Assembly (NCBI RefSeq): GCF_001053095.1
Contig: NZ_CGBP01000013.1
Coordinates: 1 to 64,000 of the forward strand
Length of the DNA stretch: 64,000 nt
Source of the DNA: Yersinia similis
GTDB lineage: Bacteria; Pseudomonadota; Gammaproteobacteria; Enterobacterales; Enterobacteriaceae
Reading direction: 5' to 3'
The notes beneath the pieces were generated by a model that had not been told where the DNA came from, did not search any database, and worked only from the letters and a program-made list of their open reading frames with translations. Positions within the stretch are counted from its first letter, which is position 1, and each line of letters opens with the position of its first letter. Made by a program: the position numbers and the translations under genes. Shown piece by piece: positions 52,577 to 63,161 of this stretch.

Positions 52577-55159
52577 ATGCAAGAGCAATACCGCCCAGAA
52601 GATATCGAAACGCAAGTACAGCTTCACTGGCAAGAGAAGCAAACCTTTAAAGTCACTGAAGATGCCAGCAAAGAAAAATATTATTGCCTATCTATGCTGC
52701 CATACCCTTCAGGACGCCTGCATATGGGGCACGTTCGTAACTACACCATTGGCGACGTTATCTCTCGTTACCAGCGTATGTTGGGTAAAAACGTCTTGCA
52801 GCCAATTGGCTGGGATGCGTTTGGCCTGCCCGCTGAAGGGGCTGCGGTAAAAAACAATACCGCCCCCGCGCCCTGGACTTACGACAACATCGAATACATG
52901 AAGAACCAGTTGAAATTACTGGGCTTCGGCTACGACTGGGATCGAGAGATTGCCACCTGTAAGCCTGATTATTATCGGTGGGAGCAGTGGTTCTTTACCA
53001 AGTTGTATGAAAAAGGAATGGTCTACAAGAAGACCTCTGCGGTTAACTGGTGCCCACACGATCTCACTGTGCTGGCTAACGAGCAGGTCATTGACGGCTG
53101 CTGCTGGCGTTGTGACACCAAAGTTGAACGTAAAGAGATCCCTCAGTGGTTTATCAAAATTACCGATTACGCAGATCAGTTGCTCAATGATCTGGACACG
53201 CTGGAAAGCTGGCCAGAGCAAGTTAAGACCATGCAACGTAACTGGATTGGCCGCTCTGAAGGGGTCGATATCGTTTTCGATGTCGTAGATAGCGAAGATA
53301 AACTGTCTGTCTATACCACTCGGCCAGATACCTTTATGGGCGTGACCTACGTAGCGGTTGCTGCCGGTCATCCTTTATCATTGCAAGCGGCGGCCACTAA
53401 TCCGGCCTTGGCTGATTTTGTGGCTGAATGCCGTAATACCAAGGTTGCCGAAGCTGAAATGGCGACCATGGAGAAAAAAGGCATGCCGACGGGTCTGTAT
53501 GCCATCCATCCATTAACCGGCGAGAAACTGCCTATCTGGGCAGCTAACTTTGTCTTGATGGATTACGGTACTGGTGCTGTGATGGCCGTTCCGGGCCACG
53601 ATGCACGTGACTGGGAATTTGCCACCAAATATAACCTGCCAATCAAACCGGTTATTTTGGCCACTGATGGCAGTGAGCCAGACTTGAGTCAGGAAGCCAT
53701 GACCGAGAAAGGCACGCTGTTTAACTCTGGTGAGTTTGATGGTCTGAATCATGAAGATGGTTTTAATGCCATTGCCGATAAACTGGTCGCACTCGGTGTT
53801 GGGCAGCGCAAAGTAAACTATCGTCTGCGTGACTGGGGTGTTTCTCGCCAGCGTTATTGGGGTGCCCCGATCCCGATGGTCACGTTGGAAGATGGTACTG
53901 TCGTCCCCACACCAGAAGATCAACTGCCCGTTATCCTGCCAGAAGATGTGGTAATGGACGGTATTTCCAGCCCGATCAAGGCCGATCCTGAGTGGGCTAA
54001 AACCACCGTTAACGGTATTCCGGGCCTGCGTGAAACCGATACCTTCGATACCTTTATGGAATCATCTTGGTATTACGCGCGTTACACCTGCCCGCAATAT
54101 GATGAAGGTATGCTGGACCCCGCAGCCGCTAACTACTGGTTGCCAGTCGATCAGTATGTTGGGGGCATTGAACATGCCATCATGCATCTGATGTATTTCC
54201 GCTTCTTCCACAAATTACTGCGTGACGCTGGTCTGGTGAACTCCGATGAACCCGCCAAGCGCCTGTTGTGTCAGGGGATGGTACTGGCTGACGCCTTCTA
54301 TTACACCGGTAATAACGGTGAGCGTATTTGGGTTTCACCGGTAGATGCGATTGTCGAACGTGATGACAAAGGCCGTATTGTTAAAGCTGTAGATGCGGAA
54401 GGTCATGAGCTGGTGTATGCCGGCATGAGCAAAATGTCGAAATCGAAAAATAACGGTATCGACCCGCAAATCATGGTAGAAAAATACGGCGCAGATACCG
54501 TACGTCTGTTTATGATGTTTGCCTCACCGGCAGAAATGACACTGGAATGGCAGGAGTCGGGCGTTGAAGGGGCTAACCGCTTCCTGAAACGTGTTTGGCG
54601 TCTGGCCTTTGATCACACCACGAAAGGTGCGGTTAAGCCACTGGATATTGCCAGCCTGACTGAAGAGCAGAAATCCCTGCGTCGTGACCTGCACAAAACC
54701 ATTGCGAAAGTGACCGATGATGTTGGCCGCCGTCAAACCTTCAACACTGCGATTGCCGCTGTGATGGAGTTGATGAACAAGCTGGGCCGTGCACCTCAGG
54801 AAACGGAGCAAGACCGCGCTTTGATGCAAGAAGCTTTACTGGCGGTAGTACGGATGCTTTATCCATTCACCCCTCACGTCTGCTTCAGTTTGTGGCAAGC
54901 TTTGGGTGGAGAAGGCGATATCGATACTGCGCCATGGCCAATTGCTGATGAACAAGCGATGGTTGAAGACTCTAAATTAGTGGTCGTACAGGTCAATGGC
55001 AAAGTGCGTGGCAGAATTACAGTGCCCGCCGATGCCACTGAACAGCAAGTTCGTGAACGCGCTGGTCAGGAGCACTTGGTGGCTAAATATCTGGATGGCG
55101 TTACTGTGCGTAAAGTCATCTATGTCCCTGGCAAATTGCTTAATCTGGTTGTGGGTTAA
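52577..55159 (+). CDS. leuS: Leucyl-tRNA synthetase
   Basis: The 860-residue class I enzyme has [19 protein letters not shown] (HIGH-type), the editing domain with [20 protein letters not shown], and [14 protein letters not shown] (KMSKS). Length equals the E. coli protein. It charges tRNA-Leu, including the copy at 39630, and edits mischarged Nva/Ile. It heads leuS-lptE-holA-nadD, which overlap or abut and are probably co-transcribed. Confidence 0.99.
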   Translation: MQEQYRPEDIETQVQLHWQEKQTFKVTEDASKEKYYCLSMLPYPSGRLHMGHVRNYTIGDVISRYQRMLGKNVLQPIGWDAFGLPAEGAAVKNNTAPAPWTYDNIEYMKNQLKLLGFGYDWDREIATCKPDYYRWEQWFFTKLYEKGMVYKKTSAVNWCPHDLTVLANEQVIDGCCWRCDTKVERKEIPQWFIKITDYADQLLNDLDTLESWPEQVKTMQRNWIGRSEGVDIVFDVVDSEDKLSVYTTRPDTFMGVTYVAVAAGHPLSLQAAATNPALADFVAECRNTKVAEAEMATMEKKGMPTGLYAIHPLTGEKLPIWAANFVLMDYGTGAVMAVPGHDARDWEFATKYNLPIKPVILATDGSEPDLSQEAMTEKGTLFNSGEFDGLNHEDGFNAIADKLVALGVGQRKVNYRLRDWGVSRQRYWGAPIPMVTLEDGTVVPTPEDQLPVILPEDVVMDGISSPIKADPEWAKTTVNGIPGLRETDTFDTFMESSWYYARYTCPQYDEGMLDPAAANYWLPVDQYVGGIEHAIMHLMYFRFFHKLLRDAGLVNSDEPAKRLLCQGMVLADAFYYTGNNGERIWVSPVDAIVERDDKGRIVKAVDAEGHELVYAGMSKMSKSKNNGIDPQIMVEKYGADTVRLFMMFASPAEMTLEWQESGVEGANRFLKRVWRLAFDHTTKGAVKPLDIASLTEEQKSLRRDLHKTIAKVTDDVGRRQTFNTAIAAVMELMNKLGRAPQETEQDRALMQEALLAVVRMLYPFTPHVCFSLWQALGGEGDIDTAPWPIADEQAMVEDSKLVVVQVNGKVRGRITVPADATEQQVRERAGQEHLVAKYLDGVTVRKVIYVPGKLLNLVVG

Positions 55160-55173
55160 GTCAAGGAGGCGTT

Positions 55174-55797
55174 GTGCGACATCGTATTCTGACGTTGTTG
55201 CTGGGGTTGGCGGTGCTGGTCACCGCTGGCTGCGGTTTTAATCTGCGGGGCACCACTCAGGTGCCGACTGAGTTGCAAAAATTATTGCTGGAGAGTAGCG
55301 ACCCCTATGGCCCGTTAGCCAGGTCTATACGTCAACAGCTACGTTTAAATAACGTGACTATTGTTGATGATGCCATGCGTAAAGATATACCGACGCTGCG
55401 GATTATCGGCTCATCCGAAAGCCAAGAGGCAGTGTCTATCTTCCGTAACGGTGTCGCGGCCGAGAATCAGTTAGTGCTACATGTGCAGGCGCAGGTATTG
55501 ATACCGGGCCATGATATTTACCCATTACAGGTCAATGTGTTCCGCACATTCTTTGATAACCCGTTAACGGCGTTAGCCAAAGAGGCCGAGGCCGAGGTGC
55601 TGCGTCAGGAAATGCGTGAGCAAGCCGCCCAGCAGTTAGTACGTCAGTTACTGACGGTACATGCGACAGAAATTAAAAACGCGCAGGAAAATGGTGATAA
55701 ACCAGTGAGTGATACCAACGCGGCTCAGGGCTCAACCCCGACAGCCGTCAATGAAACCACTCTCGGCAAACCTGCCGTCAGTACCTCAGCCAAATGA
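55174..55797 (+). CDS. lptE: LPS-assembly lipoprotein LptE
   Basis: The 207-residue protein starts at a GTG and has a lipoprotein signal ending [15 protein letters not shown] (Cys as acylation site). The segment [20 protein letters not shown] and the C-terminal coil are like E. coli LptE. It plugs the LptD barrel to place LPS in the outer leaflet. The C-terminal part is rich in Asn/Thr/Ser and longer than in E. coli. The stop overlaps holA by four bases. Confidence 0.95.
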   Translation: MRHRILTLLLGLAVLVTAGCGFNLRGTTQVPTELQKLLLESSDPYGPLARSIRQQLRLNNVTIVDDAMRKDIPTLRIIGSSESQEAVSIFRNGVAAENQLVLHVQAQVLIPGHDIYPLQVNVFRTFFDNPLTALAKEAEAEVLRQEMREQAAQQLVRQLLTVHATEIKNAQENGDKPVSDTNAAQGSTPTAVNETTLGKPAVSTSAK

Positions 55798-56828
55798 TCC
55801 GGATTTACCCTGAACAACTTGTCGCGCAGCTCCATGAGGGGCTACGCGCTTGTTATCTATTGTGTGGCAATGAACCCTTGTTGTTACAGGAAAGTCAAGA
55901 CCACATTCGTCGGGTGGCAACGCAGCATGATTTCACTGAGCATTTCAGCTTTGCATTGGACGCGCACACCGAGTGGGAGCATATTTTTAGCCTTTGTCAG
56001 GCACTGAGTTTGTTCGCCAGCCGCCAGACACTGCTGCTGAGTTTCCCTGACAGTGGGCTGACCGCGCCAATTAGCGAGCAGTTGGTTAAATTATCTGGCC
56101 TGTTACACCCAGACATTTTATTAATATTGCGGGCGAATAAGTTGACCAAAGCGCAAGAGAACAGCACCTGGTTTAAAGCCCTCAGTAAAAGTGGTGTGTT
56201 TGTTAGTTGCCAGACACCGGAACAGGCCCAGCTTCCCCGCTGGGTGAGCGCACGTGCCAAAAGCCTCAATTTGAACGTAGACGATGCCGCCATTCAATTA
56301 CTCTGCTACTGCTATGAAGGTAACTTGCTGGCATTATCTCAGGCATTAGAACGGCTCTCACTGCTCTACCCCGACGGCAAATTAACCCTGCCTAAAGTAG
56401 AACAAGCCGTCAACGATGCTGCACATTTCACACCATACCATTGGCTTGATGCCTTGTTGATGGGGAAGAGCAAACGGGCATGGCATATTTTGCAGCAGTT
56501 GCAGCAAGAAGACAGTGAACCCGTTATTTTACTGCGTACCGTACAACGTGAACTGCTGCTGCTGTTAGCGCTCAAACGTCGGATGGAGCAAGTTCCACTG
56601 CGCGCATTATTCGATCAACACAAAATTTGGCAAAACCGGCGGCCAATGATGACTCAGGCACTGCAACGGCTCTCGATTCAGCAACTGCAACAAGCGATTC
56701 ATCTGCTCACACAGATGGAAATCCGGCTGAAACAGGATTATGGTCAGTCAATCTGGCCTGAGTTAGAAACACTATCTATGCTGATGTGTGGAAAAACATT
56801 ACCTGAGAGTTTTTTTAATGCCCATTAA
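55794..56828 (+). CDS. holA: DNA polymerase III delta subunit
   Basis: The 344-residue protein begins [20 protein letters not shown] and has [20 protein letters not shown], the delta N-terminal signature. A C-terminal helical collar domain ([20 protein letters not shown]) follows. Delta opens the beta clamp, so it is the host partner most likely to meet the phage clamp-like protein at 6649. The start overlaps lptE; the stop region overlaps nadD by 11 bases. Confidence 0.97.
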   Translation: MIRIYPEQLVAQLHEGLRACYLLCGNEPLLLQESQDHIRRVATQHDFTEHFSFALDAHTEWEHIFSLCQALSLFASRQTLLLSFPDSGLTAPISEQLVKLSGLLHPDILLILRANKLTKAQENSTWFKALSKSGVFVSCQTPEQAQLPRWVSARAKSLNLNVDDAAIQLLCYCYEGNLLALSQALERLSLLYPDGKLTLPKVEQAVNDAAHFTPYHWLDALLMGKSKRAWHILQQLQQEDSEPVILLRTVQRELLLLLALKRRMEQVPLRALFDQHKIWQNRRPMMTQALQRLSIQQLQQAIHLLTQMEIRLKQDYGQSIWPELETLSMLMCGKTLPESFFNAH

Positions 56829-57480
56829 ATCCTCAGATCATTCCCTGTATGCCTTATTCGGCGGTACTTTTGATCCCATTCATTACGGTCATCTGAAACC
56901 GGTTGAAGCATTAGCTCAGCAAGTCGGGCTGCAACACATTATTTTATTACCTAATAATGTCCCCCCCCATCGCCCTCAACCCGAAGCCAATGCACAACAG
57001 CGGCTGAAAATGGTAGAACTGGCGGTGGCTGGGAACCCACTATTTAGCGTTGATTCCCGTGAATTATTACGTGACAGCCCATCGTTTACCATCGAGACGC
57101 TGGAGGCGCTGCGTAAAGAACGTGGTGCAGAACAACCTTTAGCGTTTATCATTGGGCAAGATTCATTATTATCACTGCATAAATGGCACCGCTGGCAGGT
57201 GTTGCTGAATCTGAGCCATTTGTTAGTTTGCGCCCGGCCAGGTTATTCACAATCATTGGAAACACCGGAGTTGCAGCAATGGCTAGAAAGCCATAAGGTC
57301 ATGGATCCACAGGCGTTGAGTCAACGACCACATGGCGCAATCTACCTGGCGGATACGCCGTTGTTAGATATCTCTGCCACCGATATCCGTCGTCGGCGTC
57401 ACAACGGCGAGAGTTGCGATGACCTTCTCCCACAAGCTGTCCAGCGATATATTGAGTTACAAGGTTTATATCGCGGCTGA
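56818..57480 (+). CDS. nadD: Nicotinate-mononucleotide adenylyltransferase
   Basis: The 220-residue protein has [20 protein letters not shown] (nucleotide-binding) and [16 protein letters not shown] at the C-terminus. It adenylates NaMN in NAD synthesis. I start at the ATG at 56818 inside the end of holA; a longer frame has no support. E. coli has cobC between nadD and rsfS in this region; no such gene is seen here. Confidence 0.97.
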   Translation: MPIKSSDHSLYALFGGTFDPIHYGHLKPVEALAQQVGLQHIILLPNNVPPHRPQPEANAQQRLKMVELAVAGNPLFSVDSRELLRDSPSFTIETLEALRKERGAEQPLAFIIGQDSLLSLHKWHRWQVLLNLSHLLVCARPGYSQSLETPELQQWLESHKVMDPQALSQRPHGAIYLADTPLLDISATDIRRRRHNGESCDDLLPQAVQRYIELQGLYRG

Positions 57481-57702
57481 GGGTTTCTATCACCACGGAA
57501 AGTCCCGTGGTATACTCCGCCGCTAAATTTTAGGTATTCGCTGAAAACCCCTGTGAAATAAGCACGAACGGCGGGCTTTCAGCGGCATCCTGCCGATAAA
57601 TACATCATAGCCGTTCATTAACGGTCGCCATCTTACGAGAAATCGGATGGAATGGCACCTTAGTGAAAACGTTACGAACAAAAACGACCCGAGGGGGAAC
57701 CT

Positions 57703-58020
57703 TTGCAAGGTAAAGCGCTCCAAGAATTTGTTATCGACAAACTCGATGATTTGAAAGGCCAAGACATTCTCGCTCTGGATGTTCAGGGTAAATCCAGTAT
57801 TACTGACTGCATGATTATCTGTACAGGCACATCAACCCGCCATGTTATGGCGCTGGCAGATAACGTGGTCCAAGAGTCGCGCGCAGCGGGCATGATACCG
57901 CTGGGCATTGAAGGCCAAGGCGTCTCAGACTGGATTGTTGTTGATCTCGGCGAAGTGATTGTGCATGTGATGCAAGAAGAAAGCCGCCGTATGTACGAAC
58001 TGGAAAAACTCTGGAGCTAA
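57703..58020 (+). CDS. rsfS: Ribosomal silencing factor RsfS
   Basis: The 105-residue protein [20 protein letters not shown] continues [19 protein letters not shown] and ends [18 protein letters not shown], as E. coli RsfS does. It binds L14 and blocks subunit joining in starvation. The start is a TTG, with GAGGGGG upstream, giving the same length as E. coli. The 222-bp gap before it (57481-57702) has no gene. It precedes rlmH by three bases. Confidence 0.95.
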   Translation: MQGKALQEFVIDKLDDLKGQDILALDVQGKSSITDCMIICTGTSTRHVMALADNVVQESRAAGMIPLGIEGQGVSDWIVVDLGEVIVHVMQEESRRMYELEKLWS

Positions 58021-58023
58021 GCG

Positions 58024-58494
58024 GTGAAACTGCAACTGGTAGCCGTCGGCACGAAAATGCCAGACTGGGTGCAGACAGGTTTTATCGATTATCTGCGCCG
58101 CTTTCCCAAAGATATGCCCTTCGAGCTGGCAGAAATACCTGCGGGTAAACGGGGCAAAAATGCGGATATCAAACGCATTCTGGAAAAAGAAGGTGAGCTG
58201 ATGCTGGCTGCGGTAGGGAAAAATAACCGTATTGTCACACTGGATATCCCAGGGACCCCCTGGGAGACCCCACAATTAGCTCAACAATTAGAACGCTGGA
58301 AGCAGGATGGCCGTGATGTAAGCCTGCTGATTGGCGGGCCGGAGGGGTTAGCCCCGGCCTGTAAGGCCGCCGCAGAGCAGAGTTGGTCGCTCTCTCCGCT
58401 AACGCTACCTCATCCTTTAGTGCGTGTTTTAGTGGCTGAAAGCCTCTATCGTGCCTGGAGTATTACGACCAATCATCCTTATCACCGGGAATAA
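58024..58494 (+). CDS. rlmH: 23S rRNA pseudouridine-1915 N3-methyltransferase RlmH
   Basis: The 156-residue SPOUT protein has [39 protein letters not shown] (knot) and [20 protein letters not shown]. It methylates pseudouridine 1915 in helix 69. The start is GTG and the length matches the family. It precedes mrdA, with 75 bases between. Confidence 0.97.
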   Translation: MKLQLVAVGTKMPDWVQTGFIDYLRRFPKDMPFELAEIPAGKRGKNADIKRILEKEGELMLAAVGKNNRIVTLDIPGTPWETPQLAQQLERWKQDGRDVSLLIGGPEGLAPACKAAAEQSWSLSPLTLPHPLVRVLVAESLYRAWSITTNHPYHRE

Positions 58495-58569
58495 ACGGGC
58501 GATGAAACTGAATCAAGTGATGGCTCTGAGTAAGATGCTGGTTTTGAGCAAAATGACGTAAGCTGCGGA

Positions 58570-60465
58570 ATGAAAAAAGAACCTAACCCTTTTCGCGACT
58601 ATTCGGCTGAATCAGCCCTGTTTGTCCGCCGCGCCGTAGTGGCTTTTCTGGGTATCCTGCTACTGAGCGGGGTACTGGTTGCTAACCTCTATAATTTGCA
58701 AATAGTCCGTTTCGACGATTACAGCACCCGCTCCAACGACAACCGCATCAAACTGGTTCCTATCGCTCCTAGCCGTGGCATGATATTTGACAGAAATGGC
58801 ACACCGCTGGCACTAAACCGCACCATCTATCAATTAGAGTTGATGCCGGAAAAAATTGAAAACTTGTCAGCCACCCTCAATGCACTGCGTCCAATAGTGG
58901 ATCTGACTGACGACGATATCGCTAACTTTGAAAAAGAGCGCAAACGCTCACGTCGCTTTACCTCTATTGCAGTTAAAACGCCGCTGACCGAGGTGCAAGT
59001 CGCCCGTTTTGCGGTGAATCAATTCCACTTCCCCGGTATTGAAGTCAAAGGCTATCAACGCCGCTTCTACCCGTATGGCTCCGCCCTGACCCACGTGATT
59101 GGCTACGTCTCCAAAATTAACGATAAAGATGTCGAGCGGTTGGATAAAGAAGGTATTCTCCCCAATTATGCTGCGACCCACGATATCGGTAAGTTGGGTA
59201 TTGAACGCTATTATGAATCCACATTACATGGCAAAACCGGTTATGAAGAAGTTGAAGTCAATAACCGAGGCCGGGTAATCCGCCAATTACATGAGCAACC
59301 GCCACAGGCAGGTAAAGATATTTATCTGACTCTCGATCTGAGTCTGCAAACCTATATTGAGAAGTTACTCAGTGGCAGCCGTGCCGCAGTCGTCGTCACA
59401 GATCCCCGCACCGGTGGGATCCTAGCCTTGGTATCAAACCCAAGCTATGACCCGAACCTGTTTGTTGACGGCATCTCCAACAAAGATTATCAAGGGTTGC
59501 TTAACGATACGAACCGCCCATTAATCAATCGGGCAACCCAAGGTGTTTATCCACCTGCATCAACCGTGAAACCGTACATTGCAGTGTCAGCGCTGAGTGC
59601 CGGGGTTATCACCAAAAACACCAGCCTGTTCGATCCTGGTTGGTGGCAACTGCCCGGTTCGGAAAAGCGCTACCGTGACTGGAAAAAATGGGGTCATGGC
59701 CGCCTGAATATCACCAAAGCACTAGAAGAATCGGCAGATACCTTCTTCTACCAAGTCGCCTATGATATGGGCATTGACCGTTTATCATCCTGGATGAGTA
59801 AATTCGGGTACGGTGAATATACTGGCATTGATCTATCCGAAGAACGTGCTGGTTTAATGCCAACACGCGAGTGGAAGCAAAAGCGCCATAAGAAGCCTTG
59901 GTATCAGGGTGATACCATTCCGGTAGGTATTGGCCAGGGTTATTGGACTGCGACACCAATCCAGATGGCTAAAGCCTTAATGACCCTGATTAATGATGGT
60001 ACAGTCAAAACACCGCATCTGTTGCAAAGCACCCGGATTGATGGCGTATTAGTGCCCTATAAGCAGAAAGAGAGCACGCAGATTGGTAGTATCAATTCTG
60101 GCTATTGGGAAATTGCTAAAGACGGTATGTATGGCGTAGCTAACCGCTCGAACGGTACTGGCCGCAAGTTTTTTGAAGGTACACCTTATAAGGCTGCGGC
60201 GAAGTCGGGTACCGCACAGGTTTACAGTTATGAAACCTATAATGCCAGTAAAGTGGCGGAACACCTGCGCGACCATAAGTTAATGGTCGCTTTTGCGCCC
60301 TATGAGAACCCTACGGTATCCGTTGCAATAATATTAGAAAATGGAGGGGCGGGGCCTGCGGTAGGAACCATTACCCGTCAGATCCTCGACCATATCTTGC
60401 TGGGCGATAATAACACTGAATTACCGGATGCGGCTCCTCTGCCTCCTGGTGTTGAGGCAGATTAG
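58570..60465 (+). CDS. mrdA: Penicillin-binding protein 2
   Basis: The 631-residue protein has one membrane anchor (AVVAFLGILLLSGVLVANLY), a dimerisation domain and a transpeptidase domain. Visible motifs are the nucleophile Ser331 in PPASTVKPYI, SADT (EESADTFFY) and KSGT (AAAKSGTAQVYSY). It makes elongation cross-links with RodA. It is full length, followed by mrdB after 90 bases. Confidence 0.98.
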   Translation: MKKEPNPFRDYSAESALFVRRAVVAFLGILLLSGVLVANLYNLQIVRFDDYSTRSNDNRIKLVPIAPSRGMIFDRNGTPLALNRTIYQLELMPEKIENLSATLNALRPIVDLTDDDIANFEKERKRSRRFTSIAVKTPLTEVQVARFAVNQFHFPGIEVKGYQRRFYPYGSALTHVIGYVSKINDKDVERLDKEGILPNYAATHDIGKLGIERYYESTLHGKTGYEEVEVNNRGRVIRQLHEQPPQAGKDIYLTLDLSLQTYIEKLLSGSRAAVVVTDPRTGGILALVSNPSYDPNLFVDGISNKDYQGLLNDTNRPLINRATQGVYPPASTVKPYIAVSALSAGVITKNTSLFDPGWWQLPGSEKRYRDWKKWGHGRLNITKALEESADTFFYQVAYDMGIDRLSSWMSKFGYGEYTGIDLSEERAGLMPTREWKQKRHKKPWYQGDTIPVGIGQGYWTATPIQMAKALMTLINDGTVKTPHLLQSTRIDGVLVPYKQKESTQIGSINSGYWEIAKDGMYGVANRSNGTGRKFFEGTPYKAAAKSGTAQVYSYETYNASKVAEHLRDHKLMVAFAPYENPTVSVAIILENGGAGPAVGTITRQILDHILLGDNNTELPDAAPLPPGVEAD

Positions 60466-60555
60466 TTGAAGCAGAAGCAAACTAATAGTTGATGCCCGTT
60501 GAGTTGAAATAGGTCACGTTGAAATAAATAGCGTTGTAGCGGATTAAGGTAACTC

Positions 60556-61668
60556 ATGACTGATAATCAACAAAAAGGCTCGTTGTGGTACAAACTACAC
60601 ATCGACCTACCGTTTCTGATTTGCATCCTGGCGCTGCTGGCTTATAGCGCCTTTGTGATGTGGAGCGCCAGTGGGCAAGATATTGGCATGATGGAACGCA
60701 AAGTTGGCCAAATTGCTATGGGCTTAATTGTCATGTTGGTCATGGCACAGATCCCGCCACGGGTGTATGAAAGTTGGGCCCCCTATCTCTATTTTGTTTG
60801 TGTCATCTTACTGATACTGGTCGATGCCTTTGGGCAGATAAGCAAAGGCGCTCAACGCTGGTTGGACTTAGGTTTTATCCGCTTTCAGCCTTCTGAAATC
60901 GCTAAGATTGCCGTCCCTCTGATGGTTGCACGCTTTATGAACCGCGATGTCTGTCCACCGTCACTGAAAAATACTGGCATCGCGCTGATTTTAATTTTTA
61001 TCCCCACCTTGTTGGTTGCCGCTCAACCCGATCTGGGAACATCAATTCTAGTTGCTGCCTCCGGCCTGTTTGTTTTGTTCCTCTCGGGTATGAGCTGGCG
61101 CTTAATTGGGGTTGCGGTTGTACTGTTGGCCGGGTTTATCCCCATCCTCTGGTTCTTCCTGATGCACGGTTATCAACGTGATCGCGTCATGATGCTGTTG
61201 GATCCAGAAAGCGATCCGCTCGGTGCGGGTTACCATATTATTCAGTCTAAAATTGCTATTGGCTCTGGTGGGTTATCTGGAAAAGGCTGGTTGCATGGCA
61301 CTCAGTCACAGTTAGAGTTCTTACCTGAACGCCATACTGACTTCATTTTTGCCGTATTGGCTGAAGAACTCGGTTTAATCGGTGTGCTGGTCTTATTAGG
61401 CCTCTATTTATGTTTGATCATGCGTGGTTTGGTCATTGCTGCAAATGCACAAACCACCTTCGGCCGTGTCATGGTTGGCGGGTTGATGCTGATACTCTTT
61501 GTGTATGTATTTGTTAACATAGGTATGGTCAGTGGCATTTTACCGGTGGTTGGCGTACCTTTGCCCTTAGTCAGTTATGGAGGCTCGGCGCTGATAGTTC
61601 TGATGGCCGGGTTTGGTATCGTGATGTCGATACATACTCATCGAAAAATGTTATCTAAGAATTTATAG
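60556..61668 (+). CDS. mrdB: RodA, SEDS peptidoglycan glycosyltransferase
   Basis: The 370-residue protein has about ten membrane segments, with the SEDS patterns [40 protein letters not shown] and [16 protein letters not shown]. It polymerises glycan strands with PBP2 during rod-shape growth. It overlaps no gene and is followed by rlpA after nine bases. Confidence 0.98.
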   Translation: MTDNQQKGSLWYKLHIDLPFLICILALLAYSAFVMWSASGQDIGMMERKVGQIAMGLIVMLVMAQIPPRVYESWAPYLYFVCVILLILVDAFGQISKGAQRWLDLGFIRFQPSEIAKIAVPLMVARFMNRDVCPPSLKNTGIALILIFIPTLLVAAQPDLGTSILVAASGLFVLFLSGMSWRLIGVAVVLLAGFIPILWFFLMHGYQRDRVMMLLDPESDPLGAGYHIIQSKIAIGSGGLSGKGWLHGTQSQLEFLPERHTDFIFAVLAEELGLIGVLVLLGLYLCLIMRGLVIAANAQTTFGRVMVGGLMLILFVYVFVNIGMVSGILPVVGVPLPLVSYGGSALIVLMAGFGIVMSIHTHRKMLSKNL

Positions 61669-61677
61669 AGGTGGGCA

Positions 61678-62760
61678 ATGCGTAAGGAATGGCTTTGGGT
61701 CGGCATCGCAAGTGTGCTGCTATCAGCATGTATTGATCAGCCTCCGGCCCCCCAGCAACAAGTACAACAAACATACAACGGCCCAGTTGAAGAAATTGGC
61801 GGTGCGGAACCGCGCTACGAACCTTTTAATCCTAACTTTAATCAGGACTACAAAGTTAATGGCCAGTCCTACAGTATTATCAAAGATCCACAGAACTTCT
61901 CTCAGATAGGGCTTGCTTCTTCATATGGTGAAGAGGCGCGTGGCAATACTACGGCAACCGGAGAAATTTTTGATCCCAATGCCTTGACCGCCGCTCACCC
62001 TACTCTGCCAATCCCAAGCTATGTCCGGGTAACCAACGTCAGTAATGGCCGCCAAATTGTGGTTCGAGTGAATGATCGCGGCCCCTACACGCCGGGACGT
62101 GTGATTGACTTATCCAGAGCAGCAGCAGATCGCTTAAATATTTCTAACAACACCAAGGTGAAGATAGATTTTATCAATGTCGCGCCTGATGGCTCGCTGT
62201 CTGGCCCTGGTATGGTAGGCACCACCATCGCGAAACAAAGCTATGCGTTACCCAGCCGCCCGGACCTGACATCAAGCGGGATGGGTACACCTATGCAACA
62301 GGATGCCCCTGCAACAGGTGCCGCTGTACAGGCGATTGATAACAGCCAGTTATCGGGTACTGATGCCACGCAACCCGTCGCATCACAAAGTAGTGGTTTC
62401 CTAAGAGCGCCCACGCCAGTCCCTGCGGGTGTGCTGGAAAGCGCGGAGCCAGTGATAGATTCAGCGCCAGTCAGCCCCCCGGTGGTCGCCAATCCCGGCC
62501 CGGTCACTACAACACCAACATCCAGCGCGATATCAGGTGGTTATGTCGTTCAGGTCGGTGCGCTTAGCGATGCTCAGCGGGCACAAACTTGGCAACAAAG
62601 CCTAAGCCAACGTTTTGGTGTACCGGGTAAAGTGTCCAACAGTGGCAGCATATACCGTGTTCAGCTAGGGCCTTTCAGTAGTCGTCAACAAGCGGTTGAT
62701 CTGCAACAGCGCCTCTCAAATGAAGCACAGCAGCAATCCTTTATCGTGGCTGCGCCCTAA
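61678..62760 (+). CDS. rlpA: RlpA, septal ring lytic transglycosylase lipoprotein
   Basis: The 360-residue protein has a lipoprotein signal ending SVLLSACIDQPP (Cys acylated). The double-psi barrel domain has ASSYGEEARGNTTATGE and VRVNDRGPYTPGRVIDLSRA with the catalytic Asp. A Ser/Pro/Thr linker leads to the SPOR domain (GGYVVQVGALSDAQRAQTWQ) that binds denuded septal glycan. It is full length. A strong hairpin follows. Confidence 0.97.
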   Translation: MRKEWLWVGIASVLLSACIDQPPAPQQQVQQTYNGPVEEIGGAEPRYEPFNPNFNQDYKVNGQSYSIIKDPQNFSQIGLASSYGEEARGNTTATGEIFDPNALTAAHPTLPIPSYVRVTNVSNGRQIVVRVNDRGPYTPGRVIDLSRAAADRLNISNNTKVKIDFINVAPDGSLSGPGMVGTTIAKQSYALPSRPDLTSSGMGTPMQQDAPATGAAVQAIDNSQLSGTDATQPVASQSSGFLRAPTPVPAGVLESAEPVIDSAPVSPPVVANPGPVTTTPTSSAISGGYVVQVGALSDAQRAQTWQQSLSQRFGVPGKVSNSGSIYRVQLGPFSSRQQAVDLQQRLSNEAQQQSFIVAAP

Positions 62761-62804
62761 GGCCAGACACGCCTTGTAGCAATTTAGACACTGACTAATA
62801 AAAA

Positions 62805-62842
62805 TAACCGTAACCGCCTGTGCAAACAGGATGTTACGGTTA
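62805..62842 (+). terminator. Hairpin after rlpA
   Basis: TAACCGTAAC (62805-62814) pairs with GTTACGGTTA (62833-62842), with CCTG/CAGG inside. AAAACTG follows. A second small hairpin (AAGGGGG-CCCCTT type) lies near 62857-62873. Confidence 0.75.
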
Positions 62843-63001
62843 AAACTGTTTGGGTGATAAGGGGGTATTCCCCTTCCCGTAAATATATCCCCTAAATACG
62901 TCAAGTTGCAGGAAGGCAGCAACCCAGCTAATCCCAGGCGCTATTTATGTAAGGTCAACTGATGTAAGGCCAACGGCAAGATACCAGGCCAATGGCAAAT
63001 C

Positions 63002-63060
63002 AGTGACTGGGGTGAAGGAAGGCCGCCAACGTACAGGCGACTTGAAATATGACGGGTATA
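63002..63060. repeat. Partial ERIC element (right half)
   Basis: AGTGACTGGGGTGAAGGAAG continues to CTTGAAATATGACGGGTATA. This is the right half of the enterobacterial ERIC consensus (AGTGACTGGGGTGAGCGAAG ... CTTGAAGTATGACGGGTATA). The left half before 63002 is not recognisable, although a short GTAAGGTCAACTGATGTAAGG repeat lies at about 62949. It sits between rlpA and dacA. Confidence 0.85.
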
Positions 63061-63161
63061 AACGCCACAAGGCGAGGAGATTGTCGGATGTCTGCCGGGA
63101 TCTCATCTGCTATAGTGTGGCATGTTCTTAACTTACTCCCACGGATGTTGTTGTCCTGATC

